From positions 62,001-126,000 of the forward strand of contig NZ_FOSB01000007.1 of the NCBI RefSeq assembly GCF_900114165.1: 64,000 bases of DNA, written 5' to 3'. Shown piece after piece: positions 43,348-52,387 of the stretch (position 1 is the first letter of the stretch; every line of letters starts with the position of its first letter). This DNA comes from Halobacillus dabanensis. GTDB lineage: Bacteria > Bacillota > Bacilli > Bacillales > Halobacillaceae. Under the pieces are notes generated by a model. That model made no database searches. It had not been told where the DNA came from and saw nothing but the letters and a program-made list of their open reading frames with translations. The position numbers and the translations under genes were made by a program.

Positions 43348-45201
43348 TTATCCTATAGTCTGTTCTTTAAAGAGAGCCAAAGCGTTGGTTACTTTTCCAA
43401 ATTCAGATGCATGCGGCCGGTCCTCACCATCTGCATATCCGTAGTCAACCATGCGATTACGGTTCAGACAAAGTTTCGTCATTTCTGGTTTGAAGAAATC
43501 GAACAGTTCAAATCTGTCCTTCAACTCGGGGAACCTGGCCTGGTAACGGTGGATCGAATCTGCTAGCAGCTGCCAAAAGACTTCTTCTGTCATTAGCTGT
43601 TGTTTTTCTAAAATATGGCTTAAATAACGGAGGTGGCAGATGAAAAGTCCTGTGAAGATGAACTGGGTCAAGCCTTCTGGCGGCTCTGTACGGAGCACCG
43701 CCTTCATCTCTTCCGTTAAATCGCTCAGCTCTGGAAATGGCTGATCTGTCACATTTACGTCATCGACAAAATCCTTGATCGCCAATCTATACGGCTTGTG
43801 ATCTTTCAATACAAGAATCGTATTTTGCCCGTGTGGCGAAAAGACTGTCCCGTACTGATACAAGTAATGAAGCAGTGGGTCCATCACAACCTTGTAGAAT
43901 TTCTCCATCCATTCTTCCGTGTCCAGATCGGAAGACTCGATGAGTGATTGTATGAACGGCTTTCCATGATGATCTTCGTGAAGGAGTGCAGCCAGGGTAA
44001 TCGCCTTCTCCCCCTCATCGAGATAAGTATAAATACTTTCCCGCCATATTGCTCCAAGCATTTCAAGGTATTGATACGGTGCATCTTTAACAGAAGAATA
44101 GTGTGGATGATTTACATTGATGCTGGCATTCTCCCCTGGTAGAATGACTCTGTTTTCCTTCTTTAAAAAGTCATCCTGCTCATAGATGCTTTTAATCCAT
44201 TCCGTGACCTTCGGTGCAATCACCGTCCGTTCTGATGGCAGCCCACGATAAACTAATGTGTTTAAAATACTCATCGGGAGCTTTACATGATGCTTCTCTT
44301 TGGATCTTCTATTGACAAACGTCCGAATGGATTGCTGAGGAAGATAAGGATCGTCCCCATCTCCTAAAGCGATGATTTTCCTTTTCGCTAATTCATCCGG
44401 GAAGTTTTGAATCAATTGATTATTCCACTGCCATTCATGGACAGGGATAAAGTAATAATCTTCCGGAAGATACCCATAGGTTTCAATCACTGAAGCAAAG
44501 CGTTCTCTTTCCTGTGTACTTAATTCTTGTTCGAGAAGCTCTTCATAACTGAGATTCTGAACCGATTGGAAGCTCGCTAGTTCCTTATGGACAGCAATCC
44601 AGGAAAGCTGGACCTCCTGCTGGTGCTCCGGAGCAAAGCGCAGGTATTCGCCATAACTGAAGCCAATTCTCCCCTTATTGTAAGTGATCCAGGGATGACC
44701 CTTCATATATCCTTCCAGCTCGGCGTAATCGATGGACAAAAGGTCGGAGGATGTCCGATCTTTCTTTTCCATCAGATGGACATCGGCGATTAAGGTGGCG
44801 TTCATCTCTTTGATCAGATGCCCGATGGTTTCCGCAGAGATTCCGATGATTTCCTGCAAATCGGTCAACAGTTCAACCGCACTCACTGCATCTTCTTCTA
44901 TTCCTCGTTCGATCTTTTTCATGCCCTTCACTTGGACATCGAAACTGTCGAAAAAACGTGTGTCTGCATGGTACCGATACGATTTATCCCTGGATACGGC
45001 CAGTTCATATGTTCGCTTTTTCCCATCACCAGAAATAACTTCTGGCGAAATCATATCTTCGTACATATATTCAGCGAACATTTTCGCCATCAATTGTTGA
45101 TTGGCTTTTTTCCAATTTCCCTCGTTTAGTGCGTTAGGAATATCCTCTTGAAATAACAATACAATCGCCTCTTCCTTATGTTTGATATAGTTGGACCGCA
45201 T
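43348..45201 (-). CDS. rhbF: IucA/IucC-family NIS siderophore synthetase (second, RhbF-like)
   Basis: About 617 residues. KGHPWITYNKGRIGFSYGEYLRFAPE (near 170-195) is the ATP/citrate-site block, followed by FIPVHEWQWNN, KLPMSILNT and SPHGQNTILVLKD, then a FhuF-like C-terminal region. NIS synthetases join a hydroxamate amine to citrate through an acyl-adenylate. With the first synthetase it would complete a doubly substituted citrate such as schizokinen. The start is uncertain: ATG 45201 or 45231; neither has a good ribosome site, and both overlap the monooxygenase gene, which suggests coupled translation. Confidence 0.88.
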   Translation of the reverse strand: MRSNYIKHKEEAIVLLFQEDIPNALNEGNWKKANQQLMAKMFAEYMYEDMISPEVISGDGKKRTYELAVSRDKSYRYHADTRFFDSFDVQVKGMKKIERGIEEDAVSAVELLTDLQEIIGISAETIGHLIKEMNATLIADVHLMEKKDRTSSDLLSIDYAELEGYMKGHPWITYNKGRIGFSYGEYLRFAPEHQQEVQLSWIAVHKELASFQSVQNLSYEELLEQELSTQERERFASVIETYGYLPEDYYFIPVHEWQWNNQLIQNFPDELAKRKIIALGDGDDPYLPQQSIRTFVNRRSKEKHHVKLPMSILNTLVYRGLPSERTVIAPKVTEWIKSIYEQDDFLKKENRVILPGENASINVNHPHYSSVKDAPYQYLEMLGAIWRESIYTYLDEGEKAITLAALLHEDHHGKPFIQSLIESSDLDTEEWMEKFYKVVMDPLLHYLYQYGTVFSPHGQNTILVLKDHKPYRLAIKDFVDDVNVTDQPFPELSDLTEEMKAVLRTEPPEGLTQFIFTGLFICHLRYLSHILEKQQLMTEEVFWQLLADSIHRYQARFPELKDRFELFDFFKPEMTKLCLNRNRMVDYGYADGEDRPHASEFGKVTNALALFKEQTIG

Positions 45202-46513
45202 GCTTTTTCGTTCCGAACGTTTGAAAGACATGCTTGCCTTGTATGGAGTAAATTTCCCTGCCCGCAATCTGGTTAATGATCACCGCATTTCGATGAGCAC
45301 CCAGTCCAAGGTCGGGGGCTCCGACACCATGTGTATGCATCTCTCCATTTTGGATGAAAATGTGACCTTCCGTCTGCAAATTAGTAGCCAGATCAAAATC
45401 CTTGTTCACAACGAACCTGCCGAGGTCATCCCAGACGAGGCTATTTTGTATGCCAGAGAAAAAGGAAGGCATGCGAGGTTGATACCCTGTTCCTAAAATG
45501 ACAAGGTCCGCTTCCGCATCCACGGGTTCCTCATTGATTTTCTGATAACCGCTTAACCTCAAGCGGCCGCCTTCCCGTTTGATGCCGGTCACTTCTGTCA
45601 TCGCCTGAAGATGGATCGCAGGATCAACATTCCCGACAGTCCTTTCATAGATATGGTCATAAATGTCAGCAATCGTTTCCGAGCTGATGCCTTTGTAAAG
45701 CAGATCCTGCTCGTCTAAAAGCTTGTCTTTCTTCCATTGAGGAAGCTCATAGAAGAAATCAATATAATCAGGTGAGAAGTACTCAAGACCAAGCTTTGAG
45801 TATTCCATCGGAAAGAATCCTTGCGACCTGGTGTACCACTGAAGGGATCCCTCTGTTTCCTCCTGATGTTTTGCTACATCAAGGAAAACTTCCGCTGCAC
45901 TCTGTCCGGAACCGATTACCGCAACAGATTGGTTCAGGTCGCAAAGTGGTTTCCTCGCTAAATATTCGGAAGTATGGAACACAGAATCCCCGAGCGCCTC
46001 TTGAAGAGTTTTTGGTACCTGCGGCTCTGTCCCAATTCCCATCACCACGTGTTTTGCTGTATACACATATTCCTCACCGGTTGCAGAATCATGAACTGTC
46101 ACCTGATAAACGGTCCTTCCATCGACGACAACGGTCGTCACCCTGGTCACTTCTGTACCAAAACGGCAGCTGTCCAAGCGGTCACAGACCCAGCGGCAAT
46201 AATGGTTGTATTCCTTCCTTGGAATGTGGAATTTTTCGAGAAAATAAAAGTGGTACAGCCGGTTATGTTCCTGCAAATAATTCAAAAAGCTGTGCTCATT
46301 GGTGACATCAGCCATGCTGACAAGGTCTGCGAGGAAAGGAACTTGAAGGGTGGTGCCTTCAATCAACATATGTGGATGCCATTGAAATTCGCTGTCTTTT
46401 TCAAAAAATAATGCTGAGATGTCCTTAACCGGGTCCAGCAGAGCGGCCATTCCCAAATTGAACGGACCTAGTCCGATGCCTATGACATCATAGACCTGCT
46501 TCTTTGTATTCAT
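45176..46513 (-). CDS. rhbE: Siderophore N6-hydroxylase (lysine/diaminopropane monooxygenase, RhbE/IucD-like)
   Basis: 445 residues of the flavin N-hydroxylating monooxygenase family. FAD motif VIGIGLGPFNLGMAALL (about 10-26), NADPH motif VAVIGSGQSAAEVFLDV (near 195) and the C-terminal LGTGYQPRMP are in order. It hydroxylates the terminal amine of 1,3-diaminopropane (or lysine) to the hydroxylamine. ATG 46513 follows GAGGTGGAAGG; the longer frame from 46615 is inside the previous gene. Overlaps the acetyltransferase by 26 bp and the next gene by 26 bp. Confidence 0.92.
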   Translation of the reverse strand: MNTKKQVYDVIGIGLGPFNLGMAALLDPVKDISALFFEKDSEFQWHPHMLIEGTTLQVPFLADLVSMADVTNEHSFLNYLQEHNRLYHFYFLEKFHIPRKEYNHYCRWVCDRLDSCRFGTEVTRVTTVVVDGRTVYQVTVHDSATGEEYVYTAKHVVMGIGTEPQVPKTLQEALGDSVFHTSEYLARKPLCDLNQSVAVIGSGQSAAEVFLDVAKHQEETEGSLQWYTRSQGFFPMEYSKLGLEYFSPDYIDFFYELPQWKKDKLLDEQDLLYKGISSETIADIYDHIYERTVGNVDPAIHLQAMTEVTGIKREGGRLRLSGYQKINEEPVDAEADLVILGTGYQPRMPSFFSGIQNSLVWDDLGRFVVNKDFDLATNLQTEGHIFIQNGEMHTHGVGAPDLGLGAHRNAVIINQIAGREIYSIQGKHVFQTFGTKKHAVQLYQT

Positions 46514-47069
46514 CCTTCCACCTCTTTTCGAAATCACTTCGTTCACAAAACATGAGCATCGCCTCTTTGTCAGGTAATTGAATGGGGGAAATTGGTGTGA
46601 ACCCGCACCTTTCAAATATATGAATCATTTTTTCATTGCGGATATCCGGTTCAGCCACGACTTTCGCTGTAGCAGGATGCTGAAACTGAAAACGCACCAT
46701 CGTTCTAAGAAGTGGCAGAGCATACCCTAGACCAAGATACTCCTTTTCACCAATTAATAGGTGGATTCCCTGATCATAAGTCTTTGGTGTGTATGATTTT
46801 TCAAGGATATCTCCTTTAACCCAATAAGCTTCCCAGTAACTCATCACTACCCCATCAACCATGCCAAGGTAAAGGGTTTGGTGGGTGTCGGAGAGTGCAT
46901 GGAGATAATGTTCTTTAAATCGTTCGAACGAGAAATTCAACTGCCAAAAGGGATGCACATGATCTTCATTCATCCAATTATGAACCAACTCGACGTCGTC
47001 CAATCGTGCTTTTCTGAACCCAATGGTGCGCTTGATTGTTTCATCGTACACTTCAAATTCAACGCTCAT
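46488..47069 (-). CDS. rhbD: Siderophore N-acetyltransferase (RhbD/IucB-like, GNAT)
   Basis: 193 residues. A GNAT fold of the IucB/RhbD type: HNWMNEDHVHPFWQ near residue 30, LGLGYALPLLRTMVRFQF (acetyl-CoA site) and VVAEPDIRNEKMIHIFERCGF. It acetylates the hydroxylated diamine to make the hydroxamate. ATG 47069 has GGGG 6-7 bases upstream and overlaps the first synthetase by 11 bp. Confidence 0.9.
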   Translation of the reverse strand: MSVEFEVYDETIKRTIGFRKARLDDVELVHNWMNEDHVHPFWQLNFSFERFKEHYLHALSDTHQTLYLGMVDGVVMSYWEAYWVKGDILEKSYTPKTYDQGIHLLIGEKEYLGLGYALPLLRTMVRFQFQHPATAKVVAEPDIRNEKMIHIFERCGFTPISPIQLPDKEAMLMFCERSDFEKRWKDEYKEAGL

Positions 47070-48834
47070 TGCTGACCCCAGCCTTTGCGGAAAGCGGATT
47101 ATCAACTGCTGTATAAACAGACTGTGCCTCCATCGGGCCGACCAACTCATCCATATCATGCAAACGGGTCAGTAAGTTCGCTTTACAAGGAAGCTTGTCT
47201 TCTTCTAACAGGTTACGGACAAGGGATGAAGGAAGATGCTCCCTCAGACGAATCCTTAAAAGATCGATCAGTTTCTCTTCATCGATCAACCTACTTACGC
47301 CAAATCCATTGATGAGTCCATATAAATGATTGAAGAAGAAGTAATACCTAAGGCGCTCCTCAGCTATATCATCAGCACAGATTGTATCGCTTTTGCTATT
47401 TAATGAAGGAAGGAGTTTTTTGAGTTGATCCGCCTTCGATTGGCAGAAATAATATCCCTGGTTATCCCGGTAGTAAAAGGTAACTGGATAGCCTTCCTTC
47501 AACCTGACCACCGAATTCTGCTGATGAGCTTCAAGGGCCATTCCATACGTATGATATAACCATAAAATCGGCTCAAGGCTGATCGATAAATACTGATCGA
47601 ACCAGGCCAGACTCACTTCTTCCATCGTGCGTCCTTCTTGTTCAGCCAGTCCTCGAATAATCGTCGAAAGTCTGGAATAACTTCCATAGGGATGATCCTG
47701 GACCAGGCCTGCCACAAGGCTCACTTGTTTATCGTCTTCCTCAAAAGGGTTTTCTCTTAATGAAACTTCAAAACCTGAAGCCTCCTCTGATAATGGAATA
47801 TTGATAGAGGCAGGATCTTTTATCATATGAAACTGGGGATGGTGGCGCTTCATTTGTTCTCCAACCTCCGTATCTAACAGGCGCGCCACCTCCACACCTC
47901 TTGCTAGTTCCTTGGGCTGGTTCAAGCGTAACGAGTTTGTGATTTTTACTGGAACGGAAAATTTATACATATATGCTGAAGTCTCACTATACAGTGTTCG
48001 GAAGGAAGAGGTAGCCGTAAACCATTTCCCTGCTGGTCCAAGATACCTTAAATCACCGGACTCCAGGAGACTCTTTACCTCCTGAGCTTCCATCACGACA
48101 GAAACTTGAAGAGGATGAACCGGAATGATATATCGTCCCTTATTCCATTCCTTCACAACTTGGTCAGCACCTTCCGTGTTTTTCACATCTTCAAAAATAC
48201 AGACAGCTGCCGAATGTTTAAGAGTGGAATCTTGGTCGACAAGTTCAGGACAGACACTAAAATAGTGGAGTTGAAAACGGCCTTTATACTCCGGTGAATA
48301 CTTCCTGTCCTGGACATCGGTCAGTCCTTGTTTGCTTTTAGGTGTCGGGTGCATCAAATGCCCGAACAACAAAGACTGTTCTGCTTCAATATAGGAAAAC
48401 TCCTTATCAATAAGTTCGTGACGGTCCTCGTATCGTGCCGTTATATATTCTTTAATTTTCTTACAGCTTAGCAGCACACGAAGCACAAGCTCATCTTCTG
48501 AAAATTCTTGTCCATTTCCAATCAAACATTCTCTTACAAGCAGACTGGTCATCGTGACATAGTCAAGGGGTTGGTGCTCACCCAAACCATCTGTCTTGTA
48601 ATAGATCGGAAAATCGAAGATGTGCCTTCCTGTTAACGACCAGTAGTTGACAGGTACATAAATGGATGAATTTTGTCTTGCCAACGGAATACGTAACATA
48701 CTTTGTTCACTTGTCTCATAGGAAGTTTCCATTGGGTTTATCCACTCATAATTCTCTGTTTCTCTTAAGTAACAATTAAGAAAGCTTTGCATCGTAGCCT
48801 TCTCTGCTATTTCTTTCGCTTTGGCTTTATTCAA
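47059..48834 (-). CDS. rhbC: IucA/IucC-family NIS siderophore synthetase (first, RhbC-like)
   Basis: 591 residues. GHLMHPTPKSKQG (near 157-169) is the conserved GHPxHPxxK block; IPVHPLQVSVV, KFSVPVKITNSLRLN and EAHQQNSVVRL follow, then a FhuF-like C-terminal domain with FFFNHLYGLINGFG. It adenylates citrate and couples the first hydroxamate unit. ATG overlaps the decarboxylase stop as ATGA (48831-48834), indicating coupled translation. Confidence 0.92.
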   Translation of the reverse strand: MNKAKAKEIAEKATMQSFLNCYLRETENYEWINPMETSYETSEQSMLRIPLARQNSSIYVPVNYWSLTGRHIFDFPIYYKTDGLGEHQPLDYVTMTSLLVRECLIGNGQEFSEDELVLRVLLSCKKIKEYITARYEDRHELIDKEFSYIEAEQSLLFGHLMHPTPKSKQGLTDVQDRKYSPEYKGRFQLHYFSVCPELVDQDSTLKHSAAVCIFEDVKNTEGADQVVKEWNKGRYIIPVHPLQVSVVMEAQEVKSLLESGDLRYLGPAGKWFTATSSFRTLYSETSAYMYKFSVPVKITNSLRLNQPKELARGVEVARLLDTEVGEQMKRHHPQFHMIKDPASINIPLSEEASGFEVSLRENPFEEDDKQVSLVAGLVQDHPYGSYSRLSTIIRGLAEQEGRTMEEVSLAWFDQYLSISLEPILWLYHTYGMALEAHQQNSVVRLKEGYPVTFYYRDNQGYYFCQSKADQLKKLLPSLNSKSDTICADDIAEERLRYYFFFNHLYGLINGFGVSRLIDEEKLIDLLRIRLREHLPSSLVRNLLEEDKLPCKANLLTRLHDMDELVGPMEAQSVYTAVDNPLSAKAGVSNER

Positions 48835-50342
48835 TGATATGTCCCTCCTATGATTTGTTTTGCAGTTGCTTCTATTTCATCTATTACGACCGAGACATCT
48901 TGTTCACTCGTACGAGGATTCAAAATCGTGAATTTTAAAAACGTTTCTCCTCTTACAGATGTTTTAGCGATAATTGTTTCTCCCTTATGGAAAAGCATCT
49001 GCTGTATTTTACGATTTAACTCACCAGCTGGGCAGCTCCCCTCGCTTTGATACTGAAACACGACTGTAGAAAGTTCAGGAGAGCTATTCTCCACATAGAA
49101 TGCCGGTCTCTTGTTAAGTTCACTTGCAGCAAACTGCGCCACCTCCATCGTCCGGTCCACCATTTGTCCTAATAACCGTGTACCCATGACTTTCAGGGTT
49201 AAAAGGACTTTCAAGGCGTCGAACCGGCGCGTGGTCTGAACACTTTTATTCACAAGGTTCAAAATACCATCATCTTCATCTTCTAAAGGGTTTAAATAGT
49301 CCGCATGGTGTGCGAATAGACGCATATGCTTCCGTTCTTTCACTAAAAACATCCCGCAGCTGATCGGCTGAAACATCCATTTATGGAAATCAAGCGTGAC
49401 AGAATCCGCCCTTTCCAAACTGGCAAGCTTATGGCAGTGTTCTTGGCTGAGCAGCAATCCCGCTCCATAAGCAGCATCTACATGGAGCCATATGCCTTTT
49501 TCTTTACAGAATTCTGCCAGTTCATCGAGAGGATCGATGCTCCCGTAATCAGTCGTGCCGCATGTAGCGACAATCACATAAGGCAGCAACCCTTCCTGTT
49601 CTAACCGTTCAACCACATGCCTCACTTCCATCGGATCCATTCGGTGACCTTCATCTACAGAAATGGGGATTACAGCCTGCTCCCCAAGACCAATCTGGGA
49701 TACAGATTTTTTCACGGAAAAATGGGCTTCTTCCGAGCATAAGACTCTCAACTTGTGAAAATGTTTCGGCAGGCCCTTGATCTGGACAGAATGATTCCAT
49801 TCCGACAGACAAAAGGCATCGCGCGCAAGCAGCATGCCCATATAGTTGGATTGCGTTCCTCCACTAGTGAAAACACCGTCCGCTCCTTCTGGAAATGAAA
49901 CTAGCTGTGTCCAATAACGGGTGATCTCTTTTTCAACATAGGTAGCGGAAGGGCTTTGATCCCATGAATCCATCGACTGGTTAAGCGCCCCGATGATCAG
50001 TTCAGCGAGTACTCCCGGTAGTACAGGAGGACAGTGCAGATGAGCCATGCTCCTTTCGTTAGAAACATGAAGGCTATTTCTTATGACCGGTTCCTCTATT
50101 TCCCGCAAGACTTCATGAAGCGATTGCGGATCTTCCGGCACGTTCAGCACATCATGGAGCTGCTGCTGAATTTCCTGAGCCGTTCTTCCTTTGAATGGTC
50201 GGTCGCTGTCCTGGAAAGCATCACTGATAGTGTTGATTACGAGTTCTACTTGATTACGAAAATGTTGGACACTTTCTTCCCCTTGGTGAAGGAAAAAAGA
50301 ATCATATAGACTGACCGGTGATTTTTCTGTTGTATTCACCAT
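48831..50342 (-). CDS. ddc: L-2,4-diaminobutyrate decarboxylase
   Basis: 503 residues of the PLP group II decarboxylases. PLP Lys321 lies in TLDFHKWMFQPISCG; VDAAYGAG is the cofactor Asp region and SGGTQSNYMGMLLARD the substrate/PLP phosphate region. It makes 1,3-diaminopropane, the backbone amine of schizokinen and rhizobactin 1021. AAGGAG is 7 bases before the start, 4 bp after the aminotransferase stop. Equivalent to rhbB. Confidence 0.93.
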   Translation of the reverse strand: MVNTTEKSPVSLYDSFFLHQGEESVQHFRNQVELVINTISDAFQDSDRPFKGRTAQEIQQQLHDVLNVPEDPQSLHEVLREIEEPVIRNSLHVSNERSMAHLHCPPVLPGVLAELIIGALNQSMDSWDQSPSATYVEKEITRYWTQLVSFPEGADGVFTSGGTQSNYMGMLLARDAFCLSEWNHSVQIKGLPKHFHKLRVLCSEEAHFSVKKSVSQIGLGEQAVIPISVDEGHRMDPMEVRHVVERLEQEGLLPYVIVATCGTTDYGSIDPLDELAEFCKEKGIWLHVDAAYGAGLLLSQEHCHKLASLERADSVTLDFHKWMFQPISCGMFLVKERKHMRLFAHHADYLNPLEDEDDGILNLVNKSVQTTRRFDALKVLLTLKVMGTRLLGQMVDRTMEVAQFAASELNKRPAFYVENSSPELSTVVFQYQSEGSCPAGELNRKIQQMLFHKGETIIAKTSVRGETFLKFTILNPRTSEQDVSVVIDEIEATAKQIIGGTYH

Positions 50343-50346
50343 AGGA

Positions 50347-51696
50347 TTACTCCTTAACTGACGCAGCTATGGCTTTTTTAAGGATGGAAACTACCGTCTC
50401 TATCTGCTCCTCTGTAATAATGAGCGGTGGCAAGAACCGGAGGACAGCTCCGTGCCGACCTCCACATTCAAGGATTAAACCACGGTCAAAGCATGATTTT
50501 TGGATTCTGTTGGTCAGTTCCGGGTCCGCTGGATAACTACCGTTTAACACTGCGGTTCCGGATGGATCGACGATTTCCACACCAACCATCAGTCCGCGAC
50601 CTCGCACATCCCCAAGTTGTGGATATAGCCTTTGCAGTTCTTTTAACGAATTTATAAGCTTTTCTCCCATTTTTTGTGCGTGTAATGAAAGGTTTTGTTC
50701 TTTTACATACTTAAGCGTTGCTGTCCCTGCCGCCATTGCCATCTGGTTGCCACGGAAGGTTCCAATATGAGCACCAGGCTCCCACGAATCAAGGTCACGG
50801 TCATAAACGACCACAGATAATGGAAGACTGCCTCCGATTGCTTTGGAAAGCACAAAAGCATCTGGAATGATCCCTGCATGTTCAAAGGAGAAAAGTTTTC
50901 CTGTTCGACCAATTCCTGTCTGCACTTCATCGATGATTAGCGGAATTCCGCGCTCCTTCGTAATCCGACGCATCTCCTGCAACCATTCGATAGAAGCTGG
51001 AATGGAACCCCCTTCCCCCTGGACGGTTTCAAAAATCATCGCAGCTGGGGGAAGAATGCCGCTTTCCGGGTCGTCCAACAACTGTTCAATGTAAACGGCA
51101 TTGATCTCTGCACCTTTTCTTCCACCCTTTCCAAAAGGGCAACGATAATCGTAAGGGTACGGCAGGAAGTGAGTATCCGGTACTAAGCCTTGCACACGTT
51201 TTTTTGCTGCAAGGTTCCCACTGACCGACATCGTTCCATGCGTCGATCCGTGATATCCCCCTTGAAACGTGAGGATGCTCTGTCTTCCTGTCGCTGTTTT
51301 GGCAAGCTTCAATGCCGCTTCCACCGCATCGCCTCCGGTCGGACCGCAAAATTGAACCTTAGCTCGATCTCGGAAACCTTCCGGAAGACTGGCAAAGAGC
51401 TCATCAACAAATTGCTCTTTTACTTCTGTCGTAAGATCTAACGTATGTAACGGCAGACGGTCGTGAAGGACTTTTTCCATGGCTTCAATGACGACGGGGT
51501 GATTATGCCCTAAAGCAAGTGTGCCCGCACCTGCCAGACAATCAATGTATCGGTTCCCCTCAACATCTGTAATATAGACACCTTCCGCTTCTTGAATCGC
51601 TAACGGGAATCGGCGCGGATATGACCGTGCGTTTGATTCCCTTTGCTCCTGTTGATTCAATAATTCTTGATTGGTTTTTTTTATATTTACACTCAT
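50347..51696 (-). CDS. dat: Diaminobutyrate-2-oxoglutarate aminotransferase
   Basis: 449 residues, class III PLP aminotransferase. FCGPTGGDAVEAALKLAKTATGR, FETVQGEGG, IIDEVQTGIGRTGKLF and FVLSKAIGGSLPLSV (PLP Lys) are all present. It converts aspartate semialdehyde with glutamate into L-2,4-diaminobutyrate. ATG 51696 has AAGGAG 9 bases upstream; the frame extends to 51723 but that part precedes the ribosome site. First gene of the operon, behind two Fur boxes. The EctB family is close, but no ectA or ectC is present. Equivalent to rhbA. Confidence 0.93.
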   Translation of the reverse strand: MSVNIKKTNQELLNQQEQRESNARSYPRRFPLAIQEAEGVYITDVEGNRYIDCLAGAGTLALGHNHPVVIEAMEKVLHDRLPLHTLDLTTEVKEQFVDELFASLPEGFRDRAKVQFCGPTGGDAVEAALKLAKTATGRQSILTFQGGYHGSTHGTMSVSGNLAAKKRVQGLVPDTHFLPYPYDYRCPFGKGGRKGAEINAVYIEQLLDDPESGILPPAAMIFETVQGEGGSIPASIEWLQEMRRITKERGIPLIIDEVQTGIGRTGKLFSFEHAGIIPDAFVLSKAIGGSLPLSVVVYDRDLDSWEPGAHIGTFRGNQMAMAAGTATLKYVKEQNLSLHAQKMGEKLINSLKELQRLYPQLGDVRGRGLMVGVEIVDPSGTAVLNGSYPADPELTNRIQKSCFDRGLILECGGRHGAVLRFLPPLIITEEQIETVVSILKKAIAASVKE

Positions 51697-51734
51697 GTGA
51701 TTCCACTCCTTTTCGGTTTTCAATGGCTCACCGT

Positions 51735-51765
51735 TATACTAGTTGATAATGATTATCAATGTCAA
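51735..51765 (-). promoter_or_regulatory. Siderophore operon promoter with primary Fur box
   Basis: The minus strand has consensus TTGACA (51765-51760), an 18-bp spacer and a -10 TAGTAT. The spacer contains TTGATAATGATTATCAA (51743-51759; palindromic), a perfect match to the Fur core TGATAATNATTATCA. Iron-bound Fur would occlude the promoter. Confidence 0.92.
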
Positions 51766-51771
51766 CATTAA

Positions 51772-51788
51772 TTGAAAACCATTATCAA
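51772..51788. promoter_or_regulatory. Second Fur box
   Basis: TTGAAAACCATTATCAA shares the ATTATCAA half perfectly with the Fur consensus and degenerates in the other half. It lies 29 bp upstream of the main box, a spacing allowing cooperative binding. Confidence 0.7.
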
Positions 51789-51950
51789 TGGTTACATATC
51801 CTTTAACCATTGATATAGAGGTATTTTCCTCTCTGGTATCGGCTAATAATTTTTCTGATAATTAGGAAATATGTCCTGAACGAAAGCATGCACTTTAGAC
51901 TAAGCGCAACTATTCACTAGTATTTTCTTACCCTGAGAGATATTGACCAT

Positions 51951-51981
51951 AAAAAAGTCCACCTCCGTTAACGAAGGTGGA
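51951..51981 (-). terminator. Minus-strand terminator in the gap upstream of the siderophore operon
   Basis: TCCACCT (51958-51964) pairs with AGGTGGA (51975-51981) and CGTTAACG within, followed on the minus strand by TTTTTT. It likely ends transcripts coming from rlmH and the HPr remnant. The 690-bp gap 51697-52387 contains the Fur boxes, this terminator, another hairpin and that remnant. Confidence 0.75.
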
Positions 51982-52101
51982 TCCTGTGCCATATATCCTA
52001 TAATTCATTCTTCTGCTTTTGTTTTTCTTTCATTAAAGTTCCACAACACTGCCAAATTCTACAGAAACCTAAGTAAACAATTTCATAGAGTACCTGAATC
52101 G

Positions 52102-52131
52102 AAACAGCCCCTTTTATAAACAAAAGGCTGG
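52102..52131 (-). terminator. Hairpin downstream of the HPr remnant
   Basis: CAGCC (52105-52109) pairs with GGCTG (52126-52130), with CTTTT/AAAAG inside, followed on the minus strand by TTTCGATT. Probably the original terminator of the degraded gene, 55 bp past its stop. Confidence 0.5.
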
Positions 52132-52185
52132 ACTATTTTCCTTTATAGCCCAACCTTTTATTACGCATTTTCATGCAATTTCCAC

Positions 52186-52367
52186 TCATACACCATATGC
52201 TTCAAAAGCACGTTTCATTTCTTCCTTTGCTTCTCTTCATCTTCCCCGTGAATTTCTAACTTATAAAGGGCAGATGGTGATAATAAGGAAACACTTAATC
52301 CGAGAAAGCTCTTTACATCGATGGTTTTGCTTCCAGTATGAGGACTAAGTAAATCATTTATACCAGC
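52186..52367 (-). pseudogene. Degraded HPr-like phosphocarrier gene
   Basis: Translating the minus strand after an in-frame TAA gives LLSPHTGSKTIDVKSFLGL, then VSLLSPSALYKLEIHGEDEE. It then shifts one frame and continues EAKEEMKRAFEAYGV to a stop at 52186. This matches the C-terminal two thirds of HPr-fold proteins (KSFLGL block, then TIxxxGxDE..A). The N-terminal part with the phospho-His is missing and a one-base frameshift lies near 52233. It sits 20 bp after rlmH. Confidence 0.6.
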
Positions 52368-52387
52368 TTACAACTCTAAAACCTATT

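Noticed and set aside
50347-51696. Diaminobutyrate aminotransferase as part of an ectoine (ectABC) cluster
   Set aside because: No ectA or ectC is present; decarboxylase, hydroxylase and NIS synthetases make a siderophore the better reading despite the dedicated aspartokinase.
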